Part shown: positions 8,002 to 15,654 of the stretch, piece by piece
Position numbering within the stretch: position 1 is the first letter of the stretch
Layout of the letters: the number at the start of each line of letters is the position of its first letter
Assembly (NCBI GenBank): GCA_025451135.1
Contig: JANWKW010000070.1
Location: forward strand, 1 to 20,861
Reading direction: 5' to 3'
DNA: 20,861 nucleotides
DNA from: Vulcanimicrobiia bacterium
Lineage (GTDB): Bacteria > Vulcanimicrobiota > Vulcanimicrobiia > Vulcanimicrobiales > Vulcanimicrobiaceae
The notes under the pieces: generated by a model
The model's input: the letters and a program-made list of their open reading frames with translations, nothing else
What the model was told of the DNA's origin: nothing
Database searches by the model: none
Position numbers and translations under genes: made by a program

Positions 8002-8012
8002 TCCAGTCCGAC

Positions 8013-8774
8013 ATCCGGCTCAAGGTCATCGGCTCGAGTTCGTCGGTGCCGCGACCGTCGCGCGCCTGTTCGTGCTATCTGGTCCGCAGCCGCGAGGCCT
8101 CGATCCTGTTCGATCTCGGGTCGGGCGCATTCTCGAACCTGCGCGAGGCGTTCGACTACACGGATCTCGACGCGATCGTGATCTCGCACATGCACGCGGA
8201 TCACTTCCTCGACCTGATCCCGCTCCGCTACGCGCTCAAGTACGGTCCGCTCGTCCGCGAAGGCCGGCTGACGGTCTATCTGCCGCCGGGGGGCGCCGAC
8301 GTGCTGCGCCAGATCTGCGCGGCCTTTCCGCCGGAGGGCGCCGGGAACTTCCTCGACGAGGTCTTCAACCTGCACGAGTACGACATGCGCCAGCCGATCG
8401 AGATCAACGACCTCCGCCTGACGTTCACCCGGACGGTGCACTACATCGACGCCTACGCCGTCCGCGCGGAGTGCCAGACCTCAAGCCTGGTCTACTCGAG
8501 CGACACCGCGCCGTGCGAGTCGGTCGTCAACCTCGCGAAGAACGCCGAGCTGTTCCTGTGCGAATGCACGCTCGGACTAAGCGAAGAGGAGAGCCCGCGC
8601 GGGCACACGTCGTCGCGCGAAGCCGGCCGGATGGCCAAGCAGGCCGAGGTCGGCCGGCTGGTGCTCACCCACTACGGCAGCGACTATGCGCCCGGCGAGT
8701 TGGAAGACTACGCCGAGCAAGAGTTCCGCGGCCCAACGGCCGTAGCCGACGACGGCATGGAGCTCAGCATCTAG
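8013..8774 (+). CDS. RNase Z-like metallo-beta-lactamase hydrolase (YhfI-like), start codon uncertain
   Basis: The protein has the MBL/RNase Z fold. Its first strand reads RLKVIGSSSSVPRPSRACSCYLV, matching the usual N-terminus of this group. The metal site is ISHMHADHFLDL (HxHxDH), with later ligands in HTSSREAGRMA, YSSDTAP and LTHYGSD. Cytoplasmic hydrolases of this type include B. subtilis YhfI and RNase Z; the lack of an evident tRNA exosite argues against true RNase Z. No ATG, GTG or TTG sits at the natural N-terminus. The ATC at 8013 is exactly where Met would be expected. Canonical alternatives are GTG 7944, which overlaps the peroxiredoxin gene by 58 bases and adds an Arg-rich stretch, and GTG 8046, which removes strand 1. 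Confidence 0.85.
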   Translation: MRLKVIGSSSSVPRPSRACSCYLVRSREASILFDLGSGAFSNLREAFDYTDLDAIVISHMHADHFLDLIPLRYALKYGPLVREGRLTVYLPPGGADVLRQICAAFPPEGAGNFLDEVFNLHEYDMRQPIEINDLRLTFTRTVHYIDAYAVRAECQTSSLVYSSDTAPCESVVNLAKNAELFLCECTLGLSEEESPRGHTSSREAGRMAKQAEVGRLVLTHYGSDYAPGELEDYAEQEFRGPTAVADDGMELSI

Positions 8775-8779
8775 CTCCC

Positions 8780-8882
8780 TGTCATCCCGAGCGTAGCGAA
8801 GCGAAGTCGAGGGACGACTCCGATCACGTGCGTTGTGGCGGTCCCTCGACTACGGGCCTTCGGCCCTACGCTCGGGATGACA
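8780..8882. repeat. Intergenic palindromic repeat, probable bidirectional terminator
   Basis: The gap between the convergent hydrolase and pyrE genes (8775-8918) is almost filled by a nested inverted repeat. Outer arms of 17 bases, TGTCATCCCGAGCGTAG at 8780-8796 and its complement at 8866-8882, match perfectly. Inner arms AGTCGAGGGAC (8805-8815) and its complement (8841-8851) also match. The right half holds a further hairpin, GGGCCTTCGGCCC (8854-8866). The CATCCCGAGCGTAG/GTCGAGGGA words resemble dispersed intergenic repeats found in many bacterial genomes. Its place between gene ends suggests it terminates transcription from both sides, though it lacks a long T tract. Confidence 0.85.
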
Positions 8883-8918
8883 AAGAGCGCTGCTGCCGCA
8901 GTTTTTGTTGGAGCCCTC

Positions 8919-9473
8919 TCAGTTCTCGAGCGGAGCGTTGCCTCGCGGGAGTGAGAACTGGATCAGGGCGCGGACCGGAGCGAGGCCGCGGCTGACGACG
9001 GCGCAGGTGGTGACGTGGAGGCCGAGCGCTTCGAGATCGTCCTTGGCCTTGAGCAGGCTGCGGGCGTTGGTGACGACGTCTTCGAGCAGCAGCACGCGTT
9101 GGCCGGCGTGGTACGGGCCTTCGACGAAGTCGTTGGCGAACGCGCCGTAGCTCTTGGGCGTCTTGCGGACGGCGATCATCGGGATGCCGCTCATCTGCGA
9201 GACCGCGGTCGCGATCACCACGCCGCCCAGCTCCGTGCCGGCGATCAGGTCGGGCTGGGTCTCCGCGACGATCGGTGTGAACAGGCGCGCGATCCGGCGC
9301 AGCACGTTGGGGTCGGCGAAGAGCGCGAACTTGTCGATATAGTAGTCGCTGCGCGCGCCGCCCGAGAGGATGTAATCCCCGCGGGTGAGCGCGCGCTCGA
9401 CGATGATCTTCCGGAGCCAGACGAGTTCCGCGAGCGGTCCCGTCGGCCGGTCCGGGTCCCCTAGATACTCCAC
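8919..9473 (-). CDS. pyrE: Orotate phosphoribosyltransferase-like protein
   Basis: A 184-residue type I phosphoribosyltransferase. ILSGGARSDYYIDKF (35-49) matches the OPRTase substrate hood, RKTPKSYG (103-110) carries the catalytic-loop basic residues, and VLLLEDVVTNARS (127-139) is the PRPP loop. OPRTase makes orotidine monophosphate from orotate and PRPP. The PRPP loop ends TNARS, where OPRTases normally have TTGGS or TAGTS, so catalysis or substrate may differ. The GTG at 9473 overlaps the end of the peptide-binding lipoprotein gene by 13 bases. The frame stays open further upstream, but that stretch encodes the neighbour's C-terminus. It is the last gene of a seven-gene run. Confidence 0.85.
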   Translation of the reverse strand: MEYLGDPDRPTGPLAELVWLRKIIVERALTRGDYILSGGARSDYYIDKFALFADPNVLRRIARLFTPIVAETQPDLIAGTELGGVVIATAVSQMSGIPMIAVRKTPKSYGAFANDFVEGPYHAGQRVLLLEDVVTNARSLLKAKDDLEALGLHVTTCAVVSRGLAPVRALIQFSLPRGNAPLEN

Positions 9474-11089
9474 GTGGATGCGTTCCAGGATTCCGTCACC
9501 GGGTTGGGATCGAAGCCCTTGAAATCGGGGCTGACGGCCTGCGCCTGGCGGTCCCACCAGAAGAAGATCTGCGGGTTGTCGGTCGCGAGCAGTTCCTCGA
9601 TGGTCGCGTAGGCCTTGGTGCGGGTCGGGATATCGTAGTTCGTGAGCGCCTGATGCTGGGCCGCGTCCATCGCCGCGCTCTTGTAGCGCGTGTAGTTATA
9701 GCCGCCCGGCGGGATGTTCGTGCTCACGAAGTTCGACGAGTTGTCCGGGTCGATGCCGGCGAACCAGCCCGAGAGACCGAGGTCGAACTTGCCGGTCTGC
9801 AAGATACCGAGCGGCGCGGGTGCGAAGAGCGTCGCGCCGTCGAAGTACTTGATCTGCACGTCGATGCCGACCTCGTGGAGCATCTGCTGGATCAGGACGG
9901 CGGCCTTCTTGCGGGTCGCGTTGCTGCCGTTGCTGACCAGGAGCAGCGAGAGCGGAGCGCCGCCCTTGGAGAGCATGCCGTTCGCGCCGGCAGTATAGCC
10001 CTCGGCCGCCAACAGCTGCTTGGCCTTGGCCGGGTCGAAGGCGTTGACGGTCACGTCCTTGTTGTAGGCCCACATGAAGTCGGGCAGGTCTTCGGTCGCG
10101 AGCTTCTGCTGGCCGAAGGTCAGCGTGTCGAGCAGGCGCTGCTTGTTGATCGCCAGCGTGATCGCCAGGCGCACGTTCTTATCGTCCAGCGGCGGGTGCG
10201 ACGTGTTGAGCTGGACGCCTTCGTAGCCGTTGATGTTGTTGTAGTGGACGGTGACGTCCTGCATCGCCCGCAGCGCTGCGTAGGTCGCGTACGACGGCTC
10301 GAACATCCAGTCGATGTCGTGGGTCTGGAGCTCGTTCAGGCTGGTGTTCTCGTCGGGGATGATGTGGATGACGATCTGCTTGAGCTTCGGGGCGCCCTGG
10401 TAATAGTCGGCGTTGGGGACCAGGGTGATGTGATCGCCCTTGACCCACTCCGAGAGCTTGAACGGACCGGACCCGACGGGCTCGTTGTTGTAGGGGATGC
10501 GGTTGACGTCGGGATACTTCGCGAGCAGATGTTCGGGGACGATGGCGAACGGGCTATCGCTCTCGCCGAAGAACGCGGTGACGATCGGCGCGAACTTCTC
10601 CTTGAGGTGCAGGATCGCGGTCGTGTCATCGGGCGTGTCGATCGATCGGATTTCGTCGAAACCGTGGCGGGAGACGACGTTGTTGTTCGGGTTCATCATC
10701 GCTTGCCACGAGAACTTGACGTCCTTGCTCGTGAGCGGTACTCCGTCGCTCCACTTGACGCCCTTGCGCAGGTGGTAGGTGACCGTCAGGCCGTCCTTGC
10801 TGATGCCGCCGTTCTCGGTGGTCGGAACGACCTCGGCGAGCGCCGGGACGATCTTGCCTTGCGGATCGGCGGTCGTCAGCGGATCGAAGATCAGGCGGTC
10901 GACCATGTTGTCGGTGGTGTTCGAGGCCAGGAGCATGTTGAGGTTCTTGGGTTCGCTCTGGATCGCGATCCGCAGGACTCCCGGCTTGGTCCAGGAGTGC
11001 TCGCCGGTGGCCGACGTGGTGTCGGTTCCGGCCTTGCTGCAGCCGGCGATGACCGATGCGGCGATGACGAGGGCGACGAGACGTTTCAT
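9461..11089 (-). CDS. ABC-type oligopeptide-binding lipoprotein (SBP_bac_5)
   Basis: This 542-residue protein is a cluster C (DppA/OppA-like) solute-binding protein. It starts MKRLVALVIAASVIAGCSK, a lipoprotein signal peptide with lipobox VIAGC and acylated Cys17. Family landmarks follow: PKNLNMLLASN, the block WSDGVPLTSKDVKFSWQAM, GSGPFKLSEW, NADYYQGAPKL and VRLAITLAINKQRLLD. It should sit outside the cytoplasmic membrane and deliver peptides or similar solutes to an ABC permease. No permease or ATPase genes lie beside it, so the transporter must be elsewhere. The start overlaps the stop of the EF-G-like gene as ATGA, with GGAG just upstream inside that gene. Confidence 0.95.
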   Translation of the reverse strand: MKRLVALVIAASVIAGCSKAGTDTTSATGEHSWTKPGVLRIAIQSEPKNLNMLLASNTTDNMVDRLIFDPLTTADPQGKIVPALAEVVPTTENGGISKDGLTVTYHLRKGVKWSDGVPLTSKDVKFSWQAMMNPNNNVVSRHGFDEIRSIDTPDDTTAILHLKEKFAPIVTAFFGESDSPFAIVPEHLLAKYPDVNRIPYNNEPVGSGPFKLSEWVKGDHITLVPNADYYQGAPKLKQIVIHIIPDENTSLNELQTHDIDWMFEPSYATYAALRAMQDVTVHYNNINGYEGVQLNTSHPPLDDKNVRLAITLAINKQRLLDTLTFGQQKLATEDLPDFMWAYNKDVTVNAFDPAKAKQLLAAEGYTAGANGMLSKGGAPLSLLLVSNGSNATRKKAAVLIQQMLHEVGIDVQIKYFDGATLFAPAPLGILQTGKFDLGLSGWFAGIDPDNSSNFVSTNIPPGGYNYTRYKSAAMDAAQHQALTNYDIPTRTKAYATIEELLATDNPQIFFWWDRQAQAVSPDFKGFDPNPVTESWNASTWSI

Positions 11090-13125
11090 GCTCCAACTTT
11101 CGACGGTATGCGATTGCCCGGTACGGCGTCGTAGCGTTCGTGACGCCACGAGTAGGTGCCTAGGCCCTGGGTAGCGGTGCGGAGTTCGGTGATGTAGCGG
11201 GCCAGCTCCACCTGGGGGACGTCCGCCTCGACCACGTCGTAGCCGGTCCGATCGGCGGCGTTCATCCCCAGGATCTGCCCGCGCTTGCCGGTCAGCTGTT
11301 GGATGACCGTCGACGTATAGGCGGTCGGCACGGTGACGGTCACGCGCACGATCGGTTCGAGGACGGTCGGCGCGCACTTGGGGAGAGCGTCGCGGACGGC
11401 CATGCCCGAGGCCGTCTTGAACGACATCTCGCTCGAATCGACGTCGTGAAACGCGCCGTCGAACAGGGTCACGTGGAGGTCGGTCACCGGATAGCCGCCG
11501 ACGCTGCCGTGGAGCAGCGCCTCGCGGACGCCCCTCTCGACGGCCGGGAAGAACTGACGCGGGACCACGCCGCCGACGATCTTCTCTTCGAACGTGACGC
11601 CGTTGCCGCGCTCGCGCGGGGCGAAGCGCAGTTTGACGTCGGCGAATTGACCGTGGCCGCCCGTCTGGTGCTTGTAACGCGAGTGGATCTCGGTGCCGGT
11701 GGTGATCGTCTCGGTGTACGGGATCGCCGGCGCGTGCATCTCGACCTCGACCTTGTACTTGCGCGCCAGGCGTTCGGCGGCGATCGAGACGTGCTGTTCG
11801 CCGCATCCGAGCAGCAGCAGTTCGTTGGTGACCTCGGCGCGCTGCAGCCGCAGGGATGGATCCTCGTCGATGATGCGCACCAGCATGGTCGAGATCTTGG
11901 CCTCGTCGATGCGCTCCTTCGGGCGGATCGCGATCGCGAAGACCGGCTCGGCTTGCGCGACGCGCGGGAGAAGGACCTTATGCCCGTTCGAGGTGAGCGT
12001 GTCGCCGGTCGCGACCGATTCCAGCCGCGCGATCGCGACGATGCTGCCGGGCGCGGCCTCGGTGACGGCCTCTTGCTTCTTGCCCTGCAGCCGGTAGAGC
12101 CCGGCGGAGCGGACCTTCTCGGCGCCCTTGTCGATGTCGGTCAGGGTCGCGTCGCTCTTGAGCGTGCCGGAGATCACGCGCACCACCGAGAGCTTGCCGC
12201 TCTGCGGATGGATGCTCGACTTGATCACCCGGGCGATCACCGGACCGCTCGGATCCGGATCGATCTCGCGTCCCTCGGCGTCGACCATCGGAGCGTCGGC
12301 CGGTGACGGAAACCACCGTTCCATCGCGCGCACCAGCGCCGCCACGCCCGCGCCCGACGTGCCGGAGGCGACCAGGACCGGGACGATCTGGTCGTGCGAA
12401 CATTCCGCGCACAGGTCGCGCTCGATCTCATCGAGCGGCGGCTCTTGGCCTTCGAGCAGTTCCTCCATCAGATGGTCGTCGAAGTCGGCCATCGCTTCGA
12501 GCAGCTGCCCGTGCGCCTGATTCGCGGCGTCGGCCAGGTCGGCGGGGATCTCGGCGTCTTTCTCGCCCGCGCCGTCGAACATGCGCGCGCGCATCTCCGC
12601 CAGGTCGACGTAGCCTTTGAACGCGTCGGCCGAGCCGATGGGCAGCTGCTCGACCACCACGTGCCGGCCGTAGGCGTTCTGCAGCGCGGATACCGTGCCG
12701 GCGAAATCGGCGCCCGGACGATCCATCTTGTTGACGACGAACAGATGGGGCAGACGGCGCGATTCGAGATACTCGATCAGCGCCTGGGTCTGCACCACGC
12801 GCGACGGATCGGCGTCGATGACCACGACCGCGGCGTCGACGCCGGCGACCGCCATCTTCGTCTCTTCGAAGAAGTCGATGAAACCCGGGCAGTCGATCAG
12901 CGTCATGTCGATCGAGGCGTCGACGCAATGCGCGAAGCCGACCGTCGTGGATTGGGCGTGGGCGATGCATTCCGGTTCGTGGTCGGTGACCGTCGTGCCG
13001 TCGGTGACGGATCCGCGTCGGGTCGTGGCGCCGCAGTGGGCGAGGACCGCTTCGACCAGTGACGTCTTGCCCGAATGATGCGAGCCGACGAACGCGATGT
13101 TGCGGATGCGGGAGATATCCGTCAT
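11086..13125 (-). CDS. EF-G-like translational GTPase (EF-G2-type paralogue)
   Basis: The 679-residue protein follows EF-G along its whole length. P-loop GSHHSGKTS (14-22), G3 DCPG (78-81), G4 NKMD (132-135), then domain II, domain III (RLQRAEVTNELLLLGCGEQH), domain IV (RYKHQTGGHGQFADV, GGVVPRQFFPAVERG) and domain V (LTGKRGQILGM). The switch I segment reads HAQSTTVG, where canonical EF-G has the invariant RGITI. This marks the EF-G-like group whose cellular role is unclear, rather than the housekeeping factor. An AAAGGAG ribosome site 10 bases before the ATG sets the start. The stop overlaps the lipoprotein gene start. A perfect stem-loop separates it from the PHP gene. Confidence 0.93.
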   Translation of the reverse strand: MTDISRIRNIAFVGSHHSGKTSLVEAVLAHCGATTRRGSVTDGTTVTDHEPECIAHAQSTTVGFAHCVDASIDMTLIDCPGFIDFFEETKMAVAGVDAAVVVIDADPSRVVQTQALIEYLESRRLPHLFVVNKMDRPGADFAGTVSALQNAYGRHVVVEQLPIGSADAFKGYVDLAEMRARMFDGAGEKDAEIPADLADAANQAHGQLLEAMADFDDHLMEELLEGQEPPLDEIERDLCAECSHDQIVPVLVASGTSGAGVAALVRAMERWFPSPADAPMVDAEGREIDPDPSGPVIARVIKSSIHPQSGKLSVVRVISGTLKSDATLTDIDKGAEKVRSAGLYRLQGKKQEAVTEAAPGSIVAIARLESVATGDTLTSNGHKVLLPRVAQAEPVFAIAIRPKERIDEAKISTMLVRIIDEDPSLRLQRAEVTNELLLLGCGEQHVSIAAERLARKYKVEVEMHAPAIPYTETITTGTEIHSRYKHQTGGHGQFADVKLRFAPRERGNGVTFEEKIVGGVVPRQFFPAVERGVREALLHGSVGGYPVTDLHVTLFDGAFHDVDSSEMSFKTASGMAVRDALPKCAPTVLEPIVRVTVTVPTAYTSTVIQQLTGKRGQILGMNAADRTGYDVVEADVPQVELARYITELRTATQGLGTYSWRHERYDAVPGNRIPSKVGA

Positions 13126-13151
13126 GTGACGATCGCTCCTTTAGGCCGATG

Positions 13152-13177
13152 AAGCCCGGCGCGGGGGCGCCGGGCTT
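13152..13177 (-). terminator. GC-rich stem-loop between PHP and EF-G-like genes
   Basis: AAGCCCGGCGC (13152-13162) pairs perfectly with GCGCCGGGCTT (13167-13177) around a four-base loop. It lies ten bases after the stop of the PHP gene on the minus strand and before the EF-G-like ribosome site. No T tract follows on the minus strand, so it is either a weak terminator, an mRNA 3'-end stabiliser, or a processing site that sets different levels for the two halves of the run. Confidence 0.6.
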
Positions 13178-13187
13178 GCTGGATGTT

Positions 13188-14960
13188 CTAGCGGCGCTTG
13201 GCCGCGGGTTTCTTTTTCGCCGCGGGTTTAGCCGCGGCTTTTTTCGCCGGCGGTGCCTTCTTGGCGGGCGCTTTCTTCGCGGGAGCGCTCGCTTTCTTGG
13301 CCGGTGCCTTCTTCGCGGAGGCGACCTTCTTGGCGGCGGGCGCTTTCTTGGCCGTCGCTACGGGCTTCTTGGCGGGAGCCGCTTTCTTGGCCGCCGGCAC
13401 GGCCTTCTTGGTGCCGGGGGCGGCTTTCTTCGCTACGACGGCCGCCTTCTTGGCGGGCGCGGCTTTCTTGGCCGGCGCGGCCTTCTTGGCGGGGGCTGCT
13501 TTCTTCGCCGGCACGACCGGTTTCTTCGCGGACGCGGCCTTCTTGGCCGGAGCGGCGGCCTTCTTGGCCGGGGCTGCGGCTTTCTTGGCCGGGGCTGCGG
13601 CTTTCTTGGCCGGAGCTGCGGCTTTCTTGGCCGGGGCTGCGACTTTCTTGGTCGGCGCTTTGGCGGCCGGAGCCGCCTTCTTCGCGGCGACCTTCGGTGC
13701 CGGCGCGGCCTTCGGCGGTTTCGGCGGCTTCGGTTCCTTGGGAGGCTTCGGCTCCTTCGGGGGCTTGGGCGCCTTGACGACCTTCTCTTTGACCGGCTTT
13801 GCGGTCGTCCGGGTCGATCCGGTGGTGCGCTTCTTGGCGGCGATGGCGCGCGACGTCCGCGGCGCCAGCTCCGGTTGTTCCGGAAGGCCGAGCTCGGCGC
13901 GCGAGAACCCGCTGATGCTGCTGCCGGCCTGGACCGGTTCGGTGCGTCCGGCGTGCCGCTCGAGATGTTCGCGAGTCGCGCGCAGGGCGACCCGGGCCAG
14001 ACGTCCGGCGACCGGGAAGACCAGTTCGTTGATGTCGGCCGCGTCGAGCATCTCGAGCAGCGTGTCGAACCCGTTGCCCATGTCCTTCGGGCTGTGCGCG
14101 TCGGAGCCGGCGGCGATGCCGACGCCCTTGGCCTTGGCCTTCTTGAGCAGGCGCGCATAAGATGAGAGCATCTTCTCGCGCACGCCCTCGGGGCGGTCGC
14201 GATACAGGAAGCGCGTGTTGAACTCGATCGCCATCCCCCGGGCGGCGCACGCCTCGACGAAGCGATCCTCGCAGTCCTCGAGCTTCTTCTGGGCGGGCCA
14301 GTGGCCGAAGGGGGCCGGCACGTAGAAGTGACCGGCGATCTGGCCGGGCAGCTTCTCGATGTCGTCGAGCAGGCGCTCCATGTAGAGCTCCCAGGTCCGC
14401 TCGGCGCCGACGACGTCGTGCAGCGACGCGAACTCGGGATTGTCGAACGGCCAGCTGAAGTCGGCGCCCTTCTCCGGGTGGTCGATGGTGAGGAAGTGCA
14501 CCGAGCGGATCATGCCGTCGGGCTTCATCGCTTCGACGATGTTCTGCGCGTCCGGACGCGAGCGCGGATCGTTGTCGAGCTCCGCGCCGATCGAGAAGCG
14601 CATGCCGCGGCGCAGGCCTTCGGAGACGACCGCGGCGTGCGCGACGTCGACGCCGGCGACTTCCGCCGCGCCGTAGAGATCGCCCGCGTGCGCGAGCTTG
14701 AACGCCCGGCGCACGGTGTTGACCGCGCCCGGATCCTCGAACGTCAGATAGTTGATGTGATCGCTGACCATCAGGAAGCGCGGCGCGCCGCGTCGGCAGG
14801 CGTGGTAGAACCACAGGAACAGCATGCGCGGGGAGTACGCCAGCGGGCGCTCCTCGGCAAAGGGACGGTGTTCGCCTTTCGCATGCCCGTGTATGTCGGG
14901 GATGGCGTTGATGCGTGGGTCGCTCAGCGTTCTACTTCCTTTACTCCGCGCGGGATCCAC
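13188..14960 (-). CDS. PHP-domain phosphoesterase fused to a histone H1-like Lys/Ala/Pro tail
   Basis: The protein has 590 residues. Residues 20-320 form a PHP (polymerase and histidinol phosphatase) domain with what look like all the metal-site motifs: DIHGH (His24, His26), SDH (Asp67, His68), GAELD (Glu127), SVHF (His155), GHFYVP (His211) and GSDAHS (Asp287, His289). This suggests an active phosphoesterase. From about 376 to the end, some 215 residues are built from PAKKA, APAKK and KEPKPPK units, like eukaryotic histone H1 tails, bacterial Hc1 or AlgP, and should bind DNA or other polyanions. The ATG at 14960 overlaps the preceding gene by 37 bases; no other canonical start precedes the metal-binding HGH. 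Substrate unknown. Confidence 0.88.
   Translation of the reverse strand: MDPARSKGSRTLSDPRINAIPDIHGHAKGEHRPFAEERPLAYSPRMLFLWFYHACRRGAPRFLMVSDHINYLTFEDPGAVNTVRRAFKLAHAGDLYGAAEVAGVDVAHAAVVSEGLRRGMRFSIGAELDNDPRSRPDAQNIVEAMKPDGMIRSVHFLTIDHPEKGADFSWPFDNPEFASLHDVVGAERTWELYMERLLDDIEKLPGQIAGHFYVPAPFGHWPAQKKLEDCEDRFVEACAARGMAIEFNTRFLYRDRPEGVREKMLSSYARLLKKAKAKGVGIAAGSDAHSPKDMGNGFDTLLEMLDAADINELVFPVAGRLARVALRATREHLERHAGRTEPVQAGSSISGFSRAELGLPEQPELAPRTSRAIAAKKRTTGSTRTTAKPVKEKVVKAPKPPKEPKPPKEPKPPKPPKAAPAPKVAAKKAAPAAKAPTKKVAAPAKKAAAPAKKAAAPAKKAAAPAKKAAAPAKKAASAKKPVVPAKKAAPAKKAAPAKKAAPAKKAAVVAKKAAPGTKKAVPAAKKAAPAKKPVATAKKAPAAKKVASAKKAPAKKASAPAKKAPAKKAPPAKKAAAKPAAKKKPAAKRR
13198..13760 (-). repeat. Degenerate tandem repeats encoding the Lys/Ala/Pro tail
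   Basis: This stretch of the PHP gene is made of short repeats of the type CTTCTTGGC with 15- and 21-base spacing; the 21-base unit TTTCTTGGCCGGGGCTGCGGC recurs with small changes near 13560-13650. It is coding on the minus strand in register with PAKKA units. Copy number is likely to vary between strains through slippage. Confidence 0.85.
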
Positions 14961-15631
14961 ATCTGGGAGCCCTTGCTGCGGGTCTGCGCCGGCTCTGGAG
15001 CGCGATGCTCGACCCAGGGCACGACGGTTTCAATGAGGAGTTCGATCCCTTTTTTCATCGTCTCGAACGACATCGAGGGATGCGTCTCCGATCCGGCCAC
15101 GATCGCCTGCACCGGCAGGTAGGGCAGGTGTACGAAGCCGACCAGCGCCGGCGCCGATGCGTTCTCGTTCGCACCGAGCAGCTCGTAGAGCAGCTGGTTG
15201 CACAGGAACGTGCCGGCCGAGTTGGAGACGTAGCCGGGCACGCCGTTCTCGTGCCAGGCGCCGACGATCTTCTCGAACGGGAGATTGGAGAGGCGCGCGT
15301 CGGGGCCACCGCGCACGATCTGGTCGCTCTTGCGCATGACGCCGACGTTGTCGGGGTTTTCGAAATCGAGGACGTTGACGGCCACGCGTTCGAGCGACAG
15401 CGAGGCCCGTTTGGATGCCTGGCCGAGCCCGACGATGACGTCGGGACGGACCTCGGCGAGCAGTTCTTCCATCCGTTCGCGCAGGGAGCGCGTCTCGACC
15501 GGGAAGACGTGCGTGGCGATAGGACGTCCGGCGATAAGCCGACCTTCCAGCGCTCGTACGATCATTTCGCTCGGATTGACCTTATCGCCGCCGAAGGGCT
15601 CGAAGCCGGTCACGAGGACGTTCTTTGCCAC
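14924..15631 (-). CDS. pcp: Pyroglutamyl-peptidase I (C15 cysteine peptidase)
   Basis: A 235-residue C15 peptidase that removes N-terminal pyroglutamate from peptides in the cytoplasm. It begins VLVTGFEPFGGDKVNPS and has FPVETRSL and GLGQAS. The catalytic triad can be read as Glu81 (LERVAVN), Cys144 (SNSAGTFLCN) and His168 (GFVHLPYLP), at the positions usual for the family. The C-terminus carries some 20 extra residues. The GTG at 15631 is the only sensible start, with no strong ribosome site. It lies 23 bases after the anti-sigma/alkyltransferase gene. A peptide-binding lipoprotein lies downstream in the same run, compatible with peptide scavenging, but this is a loose link. Confidence 0.93.
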   Translation of the reverse strand: MAKNVLVTGFEPFGGDKVNPSEMIVRALEGRLIAGRPIATHVFPVETRSLRERMEELLAEVRPDVIVGLGQASKRASLSLERVAVNVLDFENPDNVGVMRKSDQIVRGGPDARLSNLPFEKIVGAWHENGVPGYVSNSAGTFLCNQLLYELLGANENASAPALVGFVHLPYLPVQAIVAGSETHPSMSFETMKKGIELLIETVVPWVEHRAPEPAQTRSKGSQMWIPRGVKEVER

Positions 15632-15654
15632 CTGAGTTAAGGTTGGCGGCGTTG

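Noticed and set aside
9653..11134. A 493-codon open frame on the plus strand opposite the peptide-binding lipoprotein gene
   Set aside because: Its product is a low-complexity Asp/Val/Arg/Leu mix without any domain, typical of antisense frames in GC-rich genes; the minus-strand gene has a lipobox and full family motifs.
13198..13760. Regular short repeats that might suggest a CRISPR-like array
   Set aside because: The units are coding, in frame and without unique spacers; they encode the PAKKA tail.
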